DNA of 38,644 nt from Thioalkalivibrio sp. (GCA_003555285.1 PWGH01000270.1:1-38644), one strand, 5' to 3'. Counted from the stretch's first letter, positions 8,465-19,031 are shown. Notes: generated from the letters alone by a model not told the origin. Numbers and translations: made by a program.

Positions 8465-8920
8465 CTACTGGTTGACCCAGCGGCCCTGGGCATCGCGGCA
8501 GGCGACGCCGGTAATGGTCTCGGCCTGGCCGCCGATATCCCCAAAGATCTTGTATTCCCGGCAATCCTGCCCAGCACTCTGGAAGGTCCGGGTCGGCGTC
8601 GCCTGGTACTGGGTGCCCGTATTCGGATTGCTCCACGCCACCGCACGACTGTCGGGCGCGGTTTCCAGGGTGCGCTGCACGTGGCGGTGATCGTTGGCAT
8701 CCATATTGCGGCCGACGGCACCGCCGATCGCGGCGCCAGCCAGGGTTCCGGCGATCACGGCGGCGGTCGTTCCGCGCCCGCTCCCCACCTGGGTACCGAG
8801 GAGTCCGCCGAGGACCCCGCCGACCACCGAGCCGGTCTGCTGCTGGGTCGGCTGCGTGGTTGCGCAGGCACTCACACTCAGCGCCAGAACCACCACTGCA
8901 ACCATCGGAAGGAATTTCAT
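8465..8920 (-). CDS. Glycine-zipper outer-membrane lipoprotein (SlyB/17-kDa antigen-like)
   Basis: 151-residue predicted lipoprotein. ATG at 8920 has GAGGTGA upstream. The signal peptide (MKFLPMVAVVVLALSVSA) ends in lipobox VSAC, so Cys19 should be lipidated. After a Thr/Gln linker comes a glycine-zipper 2TM region (about 33-72: GGVLGGLLGTQVGSG ... AGTLAGAAIGGAVGRNM) as in SlyB and the rickettsial 17-kDa antigen. The C-terminal half (WSNPNTGTQYQATPTRTF ... CREY ... CRDAQGRWV) matches the small soluble domain often attached to such zippers, with two cysteines that could pair. The function is probably outer-membrane integrity; this is inferred from the family. Just upstream (8952-9056) is a repetitive stretch, and the promoter is probably near the AT-rich TTTATCATACAAA (about 9065-9077). 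Confidence 0.85.
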   Translation of the reverse strand: MKFLPMVAVVVLALSVSACATTQPTQQQTGSVVGGVLGGLLGTQVGSGRGTTAAVIAGTLAGAAIGGAVGRNMDANDHRHVQRTLETAPDSRAVAWSNPNTGTQYQATPTRTFQSAGQDCREYKIFGDIGGQAETITGVACRDAQGRWVNQ

Positions 8921-8951
8921 GTCGTCACCTCGTCGTTGAACATACGCTGTC

Positions 8952-9056
8952 GATCGGATTCCATCGAGCGGATCCGGATCGCATTGAACCCGATTCCGCC
9001 GGGCCCGTGGAGCGCCCGGTGTTGCCCGGGTTCGAAATGGGTACCCAGTCGGTCCC
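8952..9056. repeat. Degenerate 15-bp repeat array in lipoprotein upstream region
   Basis: About seven poorly conserved 15-bp blocks, the clearest being GATCGGATTCCATCG followed by AGCGGATCCGGATCG. Read in one minus-strand frame it gives Gly/Ser every fifth residue. It is the weakest member of the set of 15-bp arrays in this window and lies in non-coding DNA between the lipoprotein start and its likely promoter. Confidence 0.4.
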
Positions 9057-9176
9057 ATACGGGTTTGTATGATAAACACCCCTTTCTGAACCTGAAATGA
9101 AGATCTCCCCGCGGGTGCCATTGCGACGGACGCTGCACCGCCCGGACTGGGGCGCACGGGATGGCTCCGAACGTGC

Positions 9177-9207
9177 AAAAAAGAAGGGCGCCCTAGGGCG
9201 CCCTTCT
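9177..9207 (-). terminator. Intrinsic terminator of the hupB-tRNA-Val-tRNA-Asp transcript
   Basis: Perfect 26-bp palindrome (arms AGAAGGGCGCCC / GGGCGCCCTTCT around TA) immediately followed, on the minus strand, by a T6 run. It lies six bases beyond the CCA end of tRNA-Asp. This is the clearest rho-independent terminator in the window. Confidence 0.9.
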
Positions 9208-9213
9208 GACAAT

Positions 9214-9290
9214 TGGCGGAGCGGACGGGACTCGAACCCGCGACCCCCGGCGTGACAGGCCGGTATTCTAACCAACTGAACTACCGCTCC
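9214..9290 (-). tRNA. tRNA-Asp (GTC)
   Basis: 77-nt cloverleaf on the minus strand: acceptor GGAGCGG pairs with CCGCTCC, D-arm AGTTCAGTTGGTT, anticodon loop CCTGTCACG with anticodon GTC, T-arm GCGGGTTCGAGTCCCGT. CCA is encoded. It lies 20 bp downstream of tRNA-Val and ends just before a strong terminator. Confidence 0.97.
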
Positions 9291-9310
9291 AAAAGACTCA
9301 TGATTCCTAC

Positions 9311-9386
9311 TGGTGGGTGCTGACGGGATCGAACCGCCGACATTCGCCTTGTAAGGGCGACGCTCTACCATCTGAGCTAAGCACCC
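9311..9386 (-). tRNA. tRNA-Val (TAC)
   Basis: 76-nt cloverleaf: acceptor GGGTGCT/AGCACCC, D-arm AGCTCAGATGG, anticodon loop CCTTACAAG with anticodon TAC, T-arm GGCGGTTCGATCCCGTC, encoded ACCA end. It begins 11 bp behind the hupB stop codon with no room for its own promoter, so it is probably processed from the hupB message. Confidence 0.97.
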
Positions 9387-9397
9387 TGGAAAGCGGG

Positions 9398-9670
9398 CTA
9401 GTTTACGCGATCCTTCAGCGCTTTGCCAGCCTTGAATGACGGCGTCTTCGACGCGGCAATCTGAATGACTTCGCCCGTCCGTGGATTACGGCCGCTACGC
9501 GCCGGCCGCTCGCGGACCAGGAAGGTACCAAAGCCCACCAGGGAGACCTGCTCGCCTTCGGCCAGGGTGTCGCCCACGATCGTGGCCATGGCGTCGATCA
9601 CTCGGCTTGCCTGCGCCTTCGGCACATCGGCGGTGTCGACAATCGCATCAATCAGTTCGGATTTGTTCAT
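9398..9670 (-). CDS. hupB: DNA-binding protein HU-beta
   Basis: 90-residue histone-like nucleoid protein, the exact family length. The N-terminal helices ([20 protein letters not shown]) and the signature of the DNA-binding arm ([18 protein letters not shown], then TGEVIQI) are complete, including the Arg-rich beta-arm with its Pro tip. It ends [13 protein letters not shown], normal for HU-beta. ATG at 9670 has AAGGA eight bases upstream. It follows lon, as in most gammaproteobacteria, but is separated by a terminator-like hairpin and has its own promoter candidate, which suits its high expression. Two tRNA genes sit immediately downstream on the same transcript. Confidence 0.97.
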   Translation of the reverse strand: MNKSELIDAIVDTADVPKAQASRVIDAMATIVGDTLAEGEQVSLVGFGTFLVRERPARSGRNPRTGEVIQIAASKTPSFKAGKALKDRVN

Positions 9671-9774
9671 GCACGGATTCCTTGTTGTTCGTGTTTGAAG
9701 GACGACATCCGGTGGCCAGGAGAGCCGGCATGGAGCTCGGCACCGTCCTCAATAGCGTGGTGGACCTGCCTATT

Positions 9775-9801
9775 TTTATATGTCCGCTGTGATGATCGCA
9801 A
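9775..9801 (-). promoter_or_regulatory. Sigma-70 type promoter candidate for hupB
   Basis: On the minus strand TTGCGA (9796-9801) stands upstream of an AT tract reading CATATAAAAATAGG. The -10 may be TATAAA at 15-bp spacing or TAAAAA at 17-bp spacing. The start site would lie about 95 bases before the hupB ATG. A lon-proximal terminator-like hairpin just upstream makes an independent promoter likely. Confidence 0.5.
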
Positions 9802-9834
9802 GCGGGTAGCGCGCCACGGACCACAAAATAACAT

Positions 9835-9865
9835 GGCCGCAGGCGGAGAATAGACGCCTGCGGCC
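9835..9865 (-). terminator. Probable terminator behind lon
   Basis: Perfect 11-bp inverted repeat GGCCGCAGGCG / CGCCTGCGGCC with a 9-base loop, 28 bases beyond the lon stop. On the minus strand it is followed by ATGTTATTTTG, a weak T-rich tail; a T6 run precedes the stem, giving an A-run on the other strand. Confidence 0.6.
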
Positions 9866-9893
9866 AAAAAAGACACGGTATTTGCGGCTTTAC

Positions 9894-12338
<2,445 letters not shown>

Positions 12339-12378
12339 AGGAACCCCTCGAGGATCAGCGGTAGATGAATAAACGAAG

Positions 12379-12403
12379 GTGGGGACGATTACGCTGTTTT
12401 CAA
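12379..12403 (-). promoter_or_regulatory. Heat-shock (sigma-32 type) promoter of lon
   Basis: On the minus strand the sequence reads TTGAAA, then 13 bases, then CCCCACCTT. The sigma-32 consensus is CTTGAAA, 11-16 bases, CCCCATnT, so the match is close and the spacing ideal. The predicted start lies about 30 bases before the lon ATG. E. coli lon is known to be transcribed by sigma-32, which agrees. Confidence 0.75.
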
Positions 12404-12517
12404 TGCCCCCAGCCTCGGGCTCCCTGCTCGTCAACGCGCTTGCCGTGGGCACGCGCCCTGCGAGCCCGGGGTCCACATCCGGGTCGGGGTGGGGTTCCCC
12501 GCCATAGGGTGCTTCCA

Positions 12518-12539
12518 GGCCGGGGTGGGTACCCCGGCC
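12518..12539 (-). terminator. Hairpin behind clpX
   Basis: Perfect 9-bp stem GGCCGGGGT / ACCCCGGCC with 4-base loop, seven bases beyond the clpX stop and upstream of the lon promoter. No T-run follows, so it may be an RNA-stabilising or partial termination hairpin. The rest of the 207-bp clpX-lon gap holds only the lon promoter. Confidence 0.4.
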
Positions 12540-12545
12540 GGCGGC

Positions 12546-13823
12546 TCAGGATTCGGAGGCCGCCTGCTTGGAGAAGTTGGCGTTCTCGTAGATCAGGTAG
12601 GGTTCGGCATCGCCCCGAATCACCGCCTCGTCGATCACCACCTTGCTGACGTTGTCCATCGACGGCAGCTCGTACATGGTGTCGAGCAGGATGTTCTCCA
12701 GGATCGAGCGCAGACCGCGGGCCCCGCTCTTGCGCTTCATCGCCTTGCGGGCAATCGCGCTGAGGGCATCCTCGCGAAATTCGAGCTCCACGCCCTCCAT
12801 TTCGAACAGACGGCCGTACTGCTTGACCAGCGCATTGCGCGGCTGCGTGAGGATGGTCACCAGGGCCTCCTCGTCGAGTTCGCCCAGCGTGGCCTGCACC
12901 GGCAGCCGCCCGACAAACTCGGGGATCAGGCCGTAGCGCACCAGGTCCTCGGCCTCCAGACGCTTCAGCCAGGCGGTGCCAGCCGTGTTTTCGTCCTTCG
13001 CGTGCACCTTGGCCGAGAAGCCAATCCCGCTCTTCTCGGAGCGCTGCTGAATCACCTTCTCCAGGCCGGAGAACGCGCCGCCGCAGATGAACAGGATGTT
13101 GCGGGTGTCCACCTGCAGAAATTCCTGCTGCGGGTGCTTGCGTCCGCCCTGCGGAGGCACCGAGGCCGTGGTGCCCTCGATCAGCTTCAGCAAGGCCTGC
13201 TGCACGCCCTCGCCCGACACGTCCCGGGTGATCGAGGGGTTGTCGGACTTGCGCGAGATCTTGTCGATCTCGTCGATGTAGACGATCCCGGTCTCCGCCT
13301 TCTCGACGTCGTAATCACTCTTCTGCAGGAGCTTCTGAATGATGTTTTCGACGTCCTCGCCAACATAGCCGGCCTCGGTCAGCGTGGTCGCATCGGCGAT
13401 GGTGAAGGGCACGTTCAGGACCCGCGCCAGGGTCTCGGCGAGCAGGGTCTTGCCCGAACCGGTCGGTCCGATCAGCAGGATGTTGGACTTCGACAGCTCG
13501 ACGTCGTCCTTGCCGGATTTCGCCTCCAGACGCTTGTAGTGGTTGTACACCGCCACCGACAGGATCTTCTTGGCCGAATCCTGCCCGATCACGTATTCGT
13601 CCAGGATCGAGCGGATTTCACGCGGCTTGGGCAAGGAGTCCCGCTCTGCCTGGCCGGCCTCCTGCATCTCTTCGCGGATGATGTCGTTGCACAATTCGAC
13701 GCATTCATCGCAGATGAACACGGAAGGCCCGGCAATGAGCTTGCGGACCTCATGCTGGCTCTTGCCGCAAAAGGAGCAATACAGCAGCTTGCCGTCATTG
13801 CGAGGGGATTTTTCGTCACTCAT
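12546..13823 (-). CDS. clpX: ClpX, ATPase and specificity subunit of ClpXP
   Basis: Hexameric AAA+ unfoldase that feeds substrates such as ssrA-tagged proteins into ClpP, 425 residues, normal length. The N-terminal zinc-binding domain has its four cysteines at 16, 19, 38 and 41. Then come Walker [16 protein letters not shown] and Walker [11 protein letters not shown]. Pore-loop 1 (GYVGEDVE) and the ClpP-docking IGF loop region ([11 protein letters not shown]) are present, as is the sensor-2 region [11 protein letters not shown] at 13823 has GAGG upstream. The gene follows clpP by 95 bp on the same strand and is probably co-transcribed with it. Confidence 0.98.
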   Translation of the reverse strand: MSDEKSPRNDGKLLYCSFCGKSQHEVRKLIAGPSVFICDECVELCNDIIREEMQEAGQAERDSLPKPREIRSILDEYVIGQDSAKKILSVAVYNHYKRLEAKSGKDDVELSKSNILLIGPTGSGKTLLAETLARVLNVPFTIADATTLTEAGYVGEDVENIIQKLLQKSDYDVEKAETGIVYIDEIDKISRKSDNPSITRDVSGEGVQQALLKLIEGTTASVPPQGGRKHPQQEFLQVDTRNILFICGGAFSGLEKVIQQRSEKSGIGFSAKVHAKDENTAGTAWLKRLEAEDLVRYGLIPEFVGRLPVQATLGELDEEALVTILTQPRNALVKQYGRLFEMEGVELEFREDALSAIARKAMKRKSGARGLRSILENILLDTMYELPSMDNVSKVVIDEAVIRGDAEPYLIYENANFSKQAASES

Positions 13824-13918
13824 CCGTATGCCTCGGTTTGCAAATCAACTTGCAATTCCACGATGCCGCGTTTACCCGCGGGTTGCAAGCGCACCGGCCG
13901 TCCATCCGGTTACCCGGC

Positions 13919-14596
13919 TCAGGTCGCCGCCTTGATCTCGCGCTTGTCCAGCACATGGTCGATCAGACCGTACTCCTTCGCCTCGGGCGAGGTCATGAAG
14001 CGGTCGCGTTCGGTGTCGGCCCGGATCGTCTCCACCGACTGACCGGAATGCCGGGCCAGGAGCTGGTTCAACTCCTCACGAATCTTCAGGATCTCGCGGG
14101 CGTGGATGTCGATGTCGCTGGCCTGACCGTGATAGCCACCCAGCGGTTGATGGATCATCACCCGCGAATGCTGCAGGCAGTAGCGCTTGCCCGGCGCCCC
14201 GCCGGCCAGCAGCACCGCACCCATGCTTGCCGCCTGGCCCACGCACAGGGTGCTGACCTGCGGCTTGATGAACTGCATGGTGTCGTAGATCGCCATGCCG
14301 GCGGTCACCGCACCCCCGGGCGAGTTGATGTAGAGGCTGATCTCCTTCTCCGGGTTTTCCGACTCGAGGAACAGCAACTGGGCCACGATCACGTTGGCCA
14401 TGTAGTCCTCGACCGGCCCGACGCAGAAGATCACGCGGTCCTTCAGCAGCCGGGAATAGATGTCGTAGGCGCGCTCGCCGCGGGCGGTCTGCTCGACGAC
14501 CATTGGAACGAGGTTCAGGGCCTGCGTGTGCTGCGCCCCCTGACCCGTAAGGGACGATCCCGTGGGCGACGACGCTCCCATCGGTGAATGGATCAT
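13919..14596 (-). CDS. clpP: ClpP proteolytic subunit
   Basis: Serine peptidase that forms the 14-mer chamber of ClpXP, 225 residues. The catalytic triad is visible: Ser124 in GQAASMGA, His149 in [10 protein letters not shown] and Asp198 in RADTERD. The first 25 or so residues (Ser/Thr/Gly/Gln-rich) correspond to the cleaved propeptide, slightly longer than in E. coli (207 residues in total). ATG at 14596 overlaps the tig stop in an ATGA junction and has AGGAG upstream, so translation is probably coupled to tig. A second in-frame ATG five codons in (14581) is a possible alternative start. Confidence 0.97.
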   Translation of the reverse strand: MIHSPMGASSPTGSSLTGQGAQHTQALNLVPMVVEQTARGERAYDIYSRLLKDRVIFCVGPVEDYMANVIVAQLLFLESENPEKEISLYINSPGGAVTAGMAIYDTMQFIKPQVSTLCVGQAASMGAVLLAGGAPGKRYCLQHSRVMIHQPLGGYHGQASDIDIHAREILKIREELNQLLARHSGQSVETIRADTERDRFMTSPEAKEYGLIDHVLDKREIKAAT

Positions 14597-15900
14597 TGAG
14601 CGATCTCCTTTTTCGGGTTCATCAGGGCCTGGAAGCTGCTCTCCTGATCGGTGAGGCGGGCCTGCACGAGCACCCAATCGACGACCTGATCCTCGAGCAC
14701 CATGGATTCAAGATTGGCCAACGCCTGCGGCTGCGAACGGTAATACCGCTTCACCTCCTCGGGTTCGTCGTAGGTCTGGGCCAGCGTGTCGAGTTCGGCA
14801 TTCAAGCGCTCGGTATCGACCTCGATCTTCTCGCGATCGATGATCGCCCGTACCACCAGGCCGAGCCGGACCCGACGCCGCGCCTCCTCCTCGAACAGGT
14901 TATCGGGCAGCGGCTGCGTCTTTTCGGCACCGCCCAGACGCGTCTCCATCTCCGTGCGCAGGCGGTCGATCTCGCCCTTCACCAGACTCTGCGGCAGATC
15001 GAAGGGGTGCTTCTCGACCAGTGCGTCCATCACCTGCTTCTTGATCCGGCCCTTGATGTTCTGCGCCAGCTCCCGGCCCATATTGGCCTGAACCTCCTCA
15101 CGCAGCTTGTCCACGTCGCCGTCGGCGATGCCGAAGGTCCGGGCGAACTCGGCGTCCACCTCCGGCAGCCGCGGCTCCTCGACCTTGTGCACCTTCAGTG
15201 CAAATTGCACCGTCCGCCCCTTCAGGGGCTCGGCCGGGTAATCGTCGGGAAAGGTCACATCGATGGTGGTCTCGGCACCAGGCTCGAGGCCCACCAATTG
15301 GGATTCGAAGTCCGGCAGCAGGCGCCCAGCGCCGATCTCTACCGCCACGCCTTCGGCCTTGCCGCCCTCGAAGGGCTCGCCATCGATCGAGCCCAGAAAG
15401 TCGAGCGTGACCTGGTCGCCCTCGGCCGCCGGACGTTGCACCTCGCCCCAGCTGCGCTGCTGGGTCCGCAGGGACTCGATGACCTGATCGATGTCCGCGG
15501 CGCCGACCGTCGCGACCGGACGCTCGATCTCGATGTCGGACAACTCGGCCACCTCCACGTCCGGGAAGACCTGAAAGGACGCAACGTATTCCACCGGCTT
15601 GCCCGGCTCCATCAGCTTGGGTTCGATCTGCGGGCCGCCCGCCGGCAGCAGGCCCTCCTGGTCGATCGCCTCGCGGTAGCTCTGCTGCAGCACCTCACTC
15701 AACACCTCCTGATAGACGCCGGCGCCGTAGCGCTGCTGCACGACCTTCAGGGGCACCTTGCCCGGACGAAAGCCATCGATCCGCACCTTCTTGATCAATG
15801 CCCTCAAGCGCTTCTCCACCTCGGAATCGATCCGCTCCGGCGGCAGTTGCACCGTCATCCTGCGGTCCAGGCCGCCGGTGGCTTCAACAGAAACTTGCAT
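14593..15900 (-). CDS. tig: Trigger factor (ribosome-associated chaperone)
   Basis: Ribosome-bound chaperone and prolyl isomerase, 435 residues (E. coli 432). The start is ATG at 15900 ([13 protein letters not shown]). The ribosome-docking signature is present as GFRPGKVP (about 44-51; family GFRxGKxP). The FKBP-type PPIase domain spans about 155-235 ([21 protein letters not shown], a stretch whose core is GDQVTLDF), followed by the helical chaperone arms. It is 31 bp behind tRNA-Leu on the same strand, so it is likely read from the tRNA promoter as well as any of its own. The stop overlaps the clpP start. Confidence 0.97.
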   Translation of the reverse strand: MQVSVEATGGLDRRMTVQLPPERIDSEVEKRLRALIKKVRIDGFRPGKVPLKVVQQRYGAGVYQEVLSEVLQQSYREAIDQEGLLPAGGPQIEPKLMEPGKPVEYVASFQVFPDVEVAELSDIEIERPVATVGAADIDQVIESLRTQQRSWGEVQRPAAEGDQVTLDFLGSIDGEPFEGGKAEGVAVEIGAGRLLPDFESQLVGLEPGAETTIDVTFPDDYPAEPLKGRTVQFALKVHKVEEPRLPEVDAEFARTFGIADGDVDKLREEVQANMGRELAQNIKGRIKKQVMDALVEKHPFDLPQSLVKGEIDRLRTEMETRLGGAEKTQPLPDNLFEEEARRRVRLGLVVRAIIDREKIEVDTERLNAELDTLAQTYDEPEEVKRYYRSQPQALANLESMVLEDQVVDWVLVQARLTDQESSFQALMNPKKEIAQ

Positions 15901-15931
15901 CAAATGGCCTCGTGAAATCAAAAAAGTGAAA

Positions 15932-16016
15932 TGGTGCGAAAGGAGAGACTCGAACTCTCACGGGTTACCCCACTGGAACCTAAATCCAGCGCGTCTACCA
16001 GTTCCGCCACTTTCGC
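15932..16016 (-). tRNA. tRNA-Leu (TAG)
   Basis: 85-nt class II tRNA on the minus strand: acceptor GCGAAAG/CTTTCGC, D-arm TGGCGGAACTGGTAGACGC, anticodon stem CTGGA/TCCAG around TTTAGGT with anticodon TAG, a long variable arm (TGGGGTAACCCG), T-arm GAGAGTTCGAGTCTCTC, encoded CCA. The position directly ahead of tig is common in gammaproteobacteria. Confidence 0.97.
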
Positions 16017-16041
16017 CCGGTAATCCTAGGCATGACCGCTC

Positions 16042-16070
16042 AGTTTAGCGCGTTGACCGTACCGCGTCAC
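16042..16070 (-). promoter_or_regulatory. Promoter candidate for tRNA-Leu and tig
   Basis: GTGACG (16065-16070), 17-bp spacer, TAAACT (16042-16047), followed by a GC-rich stretch GAGCGG as in growth-rate-controlled promoters. The start would lie about 20 bases before the tRNA. Four of six matches in each box. Confidence 0.5.
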
Positions 16071-16116
16071 GAATCAACCCCACGCGAGGCTCGCGACACC
16101 CCATGGAACACCCATT

Positions 16117-16151
16117 CGCAGGGTGAGCCACGCAAGGGTGGGCCAAGCGCA
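16117..16151 (+). repeat. Dispersed GGTGGGCC-type repeat, copy 1 (partial)
   Basis: 35 bp (CGCAGGGT ... GGGTGGGCCAAGCGCA) matching the copy at 21245-21290 (opposite strand) at 31 of 35 positions, and sharing GGGTGGGCCAAGCGCA with the copy near 38540. It lies in the 208-bp gap between hflX and the tRNA-Leu promoter. Confidence 0.7.
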
Positions 16152-16183
16152 CCACCATGGCCCGTGTCGCTCCCGCTGGATCC

Positions 16184-16211
16184 GTGCCCGAGCCGTGCGG
16201 GGTGCGCCCGG
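16184..16211 (+). repeat. Dispersed repeat arm shared with 30111-30139
   Basis: GTGCCCGAGCCGTGCGGGG and the following nine bases match the reverse complement of 30111-30139 at all but three or four positions. It ends 13 bp before the hflX stop codon. Here it is a single arm; at 30 kb it forms one side of a hairpin. Confidence 0.65.
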
Positions 16212-16224
16212 TACCCGGAGGGTT

Positions 16225-17571
16225 TCAGGGATCCTCGGTTTCCGTGATCTGGGCTGGCACATCGCAATACGCTGCTTGCGGTCCGACGCGCAGGGCGTCC
16301 GGGTCCTCGGCCAAGCCGGCCTCGCGCAGCAGACCGGGCAGCGAGCGTTCGGGCAGGTTCAGACGCAGCAGGATGCCGCCCTCGGGATCGGTCTGCTCCG
16401 CCTCGACGGCCTTTTCCGCAAACAACCGGCTGCGCAGCCTTCCGGCCGCCGCCGGAAGGCGCACCCAGCCATGGAACATCGTCTCGGTGAAATGCCGCGC
16501 CAACTGCATCTGCAGGGCCTCGACACCGGCTCCGGTCACGGCCGAAAGCCATAGGGCATCGCCCCCCTCGAAGCGGTGCGGATGGTCGGTCGACCCTTCC
16601 GGCAACTGGTCGATCTTGTTGTAGACGCGCCAAATCGGCACCTCGCCGGCCCCGATCTCTTCCAGCACCGCCTCGACCTGTTCGATCTGGGCGTCACGTT
16701 CCGGATCCGCGGCATCGATCACATGCAGCAGCAAGGACGCCTCGCGGGTTTCGGTCAGGGTGGCCTTGAAGGCGGCGATGAGTTCGTGGGGCAGATCCCG
16801 CACGAAGCCCACGGTATCGGCCAGGATCACCGATTGATGCGGAGCGAGATCAAGGCGTCGCAGGGTGGGATCCAGGGTTGCGAAGAGTTGGTCGGCGACA
16901 TAGACCTGCGCGTGCGTCAGCTGGTTGAACAGCGTGGATTTGCCCGCGTTGGTATACCCCACCAGGGCCACGGTCGGGGTTTCGCGGCGCCGGCGGGCCT
17001 GGCGGCCCTGTTCCCGCGCCCGCTGGACCTTGTCCAGGCGCCGTTCGATGTGCTTGATGCGCCCAGCCAGCAAGCGGCGGTCGGTCTCAAGCTGGGTTTC
17101 CCCCGGACCGCGCAGGCCGATACCGCCCTTCTGTCGCTCGAGGTGACTCCAGCCGCGCACCAGGCGGGTAGCCATGTGGCGAAGCTGCGCCAGCTCGACC
17201 TGGAGCTTGCCCTCGTGGGAACGGGCTCGCTGGGCGAAAATGTCCAGAATCAGCCCGGAACGGTCCAGGACCCGGCACTGCAGGTGCCGTTCCAGGTTGC
17301 GTTCCTGACTGGGCGACAGGGGGTGATTGAAGATCACCACGTCGGCCTCGGTGGTCTGCACCGCGGCCGCCACTTCGTCGGCCTTGCCCGAACCGACGAA
17401 GTACCGCGAATCGGGCTGACGCCGGGTTCCGGCAATGGTACCGACGACGGTCGCGCCGGCCGACTCGGCGAGCTCCTGGAACTCCCGGGTCTGGGACGCG
17501 AGATCAGTGACGTCACCGACGGCCAGGGCCACCAGCAGGGCGCGGTTACCGCTATCCGGACGCTCAAACAA
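16225..17571 (-). CDS. hflX: GTPase HflX (ribosome-associated)
   Basis: Translation-associated GTPase that binds 50S subunits and splits stalled ribosomes, notably after heat stress; 448 residues (E. coli 426). The start is a TTG at 17571, giving MFERPDSGNRALLV, which aligns with the E. coli N-terminus MFDRYDAGEQAVLV; no ATG or GTG serves. The HflX-specific N-domain and glycine-rich segment (GGIGLRGPGETQLETDRR) precede the G domain: P-loop GYTNAGKSTLFNQLT, G3 DTVGFVRDLPHEL, G4 NKIDQ. It is 23 bp behind hfq, in the conserved miaA-hfq-hflX order. In E. coli hflK-hflC follow; here they do not, and tRNA-Leu and tig come next. Confidence 0.96.
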   Translation of the reverse strand: MFERPDSGNRALLVALAVGDVTDLASQTREFQELAESAGATVVGTIAGTRRQPDSRYFVGSGKADEVAAAVQTTEADVVIFNHPLSPSQERNLERHLQCRVLDRSGLILDIFAQRARSHEGKLQVELAQLRHMATRLVRGWSHLERQKGGIGLRGPGETQLETDRRLLAGRIKHIERRLDKVQRAREQGRQARRRRETPTVALVGYTNAGKSTLFNQLTHAQVYVADQLFATLDPTLRRLDLAPHQSVILADTVGFVRDLPHELIAAFKATLTETREASLLLHVIDAADPERDAQIEQVEAVLEEIGAGEVPIWRVYNKIDQLPEGSTDHPHRFEGGDALWLSAVTGAGVEALQMQLARHFTETMFHGWVRLPAAAGRLRSRLFAEKAVEAEQTDPEGGILLRLNLPERSLPGLLREAGLAEDPDALRVGPQAAYCDVPAQITETEDP

Positions 17572-17594
17572 GGGATTGCATCTCTAATTGGGAA

Positions 17595-17849
17595 TCAGGA
17601 ATCGTGTTCGTCCTCCTTGGGTTCTTCGCTTTCCGCCTGCAAGCGCACCTGCCGTGCCGGAACGATGGTGGAGATCGCATGCTTGTAGACCATTTGCGAC
17701 ACGGCGCTCTTCAGCAACACGACGAACTGGTCGAAGGATTCGATCTGCCCCTGCAACTTGATCCCGTTGACCAGGTACACCGAAACCGGAATCCGATCCC
17801 TGCGCAGCGCGTTGAGGAAGGGTTCTTGTAGCATCTGCCCTTTCGACAT
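17595..17849 (-). CDS. hfq: RNA chaperone Hfq
   Basis: Hexameric Sm-like protein that pairs small RNAs with mRNAs, 84 residues. The Sm1 motif region ([20 protein letters not shown], with the N-terminal Gln8-equivalent in [14 protein letters not shown]) and Sm2 motif [10 protein letters not shown] are complete. The C-terminal tail is short and acidic ([12 protein letters not shown]), shorter than E. coli's 102-residue protein but usual for this group. ATG at 17849 has AAGGATG upstream. A 174-bp gap separates it from miaA; no strong promoter is recognisable there, although E. coli hfq is known to be transcribed from several promoters in and before miaA. Confidence 0.97.
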   Translation of the reverse strand: MSKGQMLQEPFLNALRRDRIPVSVYLVNGIKLQGQIESFDQFVVLLKSAVSQMVYKHAISTIVPARQVRLQAESEEPKEDEHDS

Positions 17850-18023
17850 GAGTTGACATCCTTTGTTTCATGTATTTGGGGCGCGGACGGGATCACCGCG
17901 CGGGGGGAAAACGACAGCATCATCGCATCCTTCCTCTCTGTTCCAAAATGCGGCCGATCGTTCCCGGCGCCGGGGATTTTTTCCGGCTCCGCTTCCGACG
18001 ACGCCGAGGACCTCCGTCAGCGA

Positions 18024-19028
18024 TCATTGCAGCAGATCCTGCACCCGCAGGCCTTCGACGGATCGGTACTCGAGATCCGGCAGACCGCGCAGCCAGGTCA
18101 GCTGGCGCTTGGCCAACTGCCGGGTGGCGGTGATCGCGCGTTCCCGCAGACCTGCGGTATCGATTTCGCCCGACAACCATTGCCACCCCTGACGATAGCC
18201 GACGGCCCGCTGCGAGGGGTGTTCGGCGGTCAGTCCGGGACGCGCGTGCAGACGCCGCAATTCATCCAGAAAGCCCGCGGCGAGCATCGCATCGAAGCGC
18301 TGGGCGATGCGTTCGCGCAGGCCGGCGCGATCCTCCGGCCACAAGGCCACACAGCGCCACGATACAGGCACCGTTTGGATCGGTCCGACCCGATCCGATT
18401 CAACCCCATCCGACCCAATCCCGCTCCGCCCGCCCCCGCCCGGACCGACTCGGCCCGCCCCACAGGGACTCGAGGCGCCCGATGCCCGCGTTTGGAACGA
18501 CGACAACGTCGCCCCGGTGCTGTGAAAGACCTCCAGAGCGCGCAGGATGCGTTGCGGGTCGTTCGGATGGATCCGCTTCGCAGCGGCCGGATCGATCGCC
18601 TGCAGTTCCCGGTGCAAGGCGGCCGCGCCGTCCATCGGCAGGCGGGCCCGCAGCGCCCGGCGGACTTCCGGGTCGATCGCGGGCATCGCATCCAGGCCCT
18701 GCAGCAGGGCCCGGAAATAGAGCATCGTGCCGCCCACCAGCAGGGGCGTATGTCCGCGCGCCCGGATGTCCGCGATCAGACCCTGCGCGTGCGTCACGAA
18801 ATCGGCCGCTGACCACGCCGCCTCCGGCTCCCGGATGTCGATCAGGTGGTGCGGGACCCGGCTGCGCTCCTCAAGAGTTGGCTTCGCGGTCCCGATGTCC
18901 ATGCCGCGGTAGACCAGGGCCGAATCGACGCTGATGATCTCGCCATCGATCCGCTCGGCCCAGTCCAGGGCCAGCGCGGTCTTGCCGGCGGCGGTCGGCC
19001 CCATCAACAGGATCACCGAATCACGCAT
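18024..19028 (-). CDS. miaA: tRNA dimethylallyltransferase MiaA with a repeat-encoded insertion
   Basis: Adds a dimethylallyl group to A37 of tRNAs reading UNN codons, 334 residues. P-loop [12 protein letters not shown], the [16 protein letters not shown] segment and the C-terminal GYRQGWQWL ... [14 protein letters not shown] block are all canonical. Between SSFQTRAS and the conserved strand [19 protein letters not shown] lies an extra stretch of about 30 residues (188-218; [30 protein letters not shown]) with five-residue periodicity, where E. coli MiaA has a short linker. It is encoded by a 15-bp tandem array. The reading frame is intact and catalytic segments are untouched, so the enzyme is probably active. 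The start at 19028 is three bases behind the mutL stop. Confidence 0.96.
   Translation of the reverse strand: MRDSVILLMGPTAAGKTALALDWAERIDGEIISVDSALVYRGMDIGTAKPTLEERSRVPHHLIDIREPEAAWSAADFVTHAQGLIADIRARGHTPLLVGGTMLYFRALLQGLDAMPAIDPEVRRALRARLPMDGAAALHRELQAIDPAAAKRIHPNDPQRILRALEVFHSTGATLSSFQTRASGASSPCGAGRVGPGGGGRSGIGSDGVESDRVGPIQTVPVSWRCVALWPEDRAGLRERIAQRFDAMLAAGFLDELRRLHARPGLTAEHPSQRAVGYRQGWQWLSGEIDTAGLRERAITATRQLAKRQLTWLRGLPDLEYRSVEGLRVQDLLQ
18377..18466. repeat. 15-bp tandem array inside miaA (6 units)
   Basis: Six degenerate 15-bp units in phase with the codons: GGATCGGTCCGACCC, GATCCGATTCAACCC, CATCCGACCCAATCC, CGCTCCGCCCGCCCC, CGCCCGGACCGACTC, GGCCCGCCCCACAGG. It encodes the extra pentapeptide-periodic loop of MiaA. 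Confidence 0.75.
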
Positions 19029-19031
19029 GCC

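Noticed and set aside
9311..9386. Integrated element at the tRNA genes
   Set aside because: No integrase gene and no duplicated tRNA 3' end is visible in the flanking sequence.
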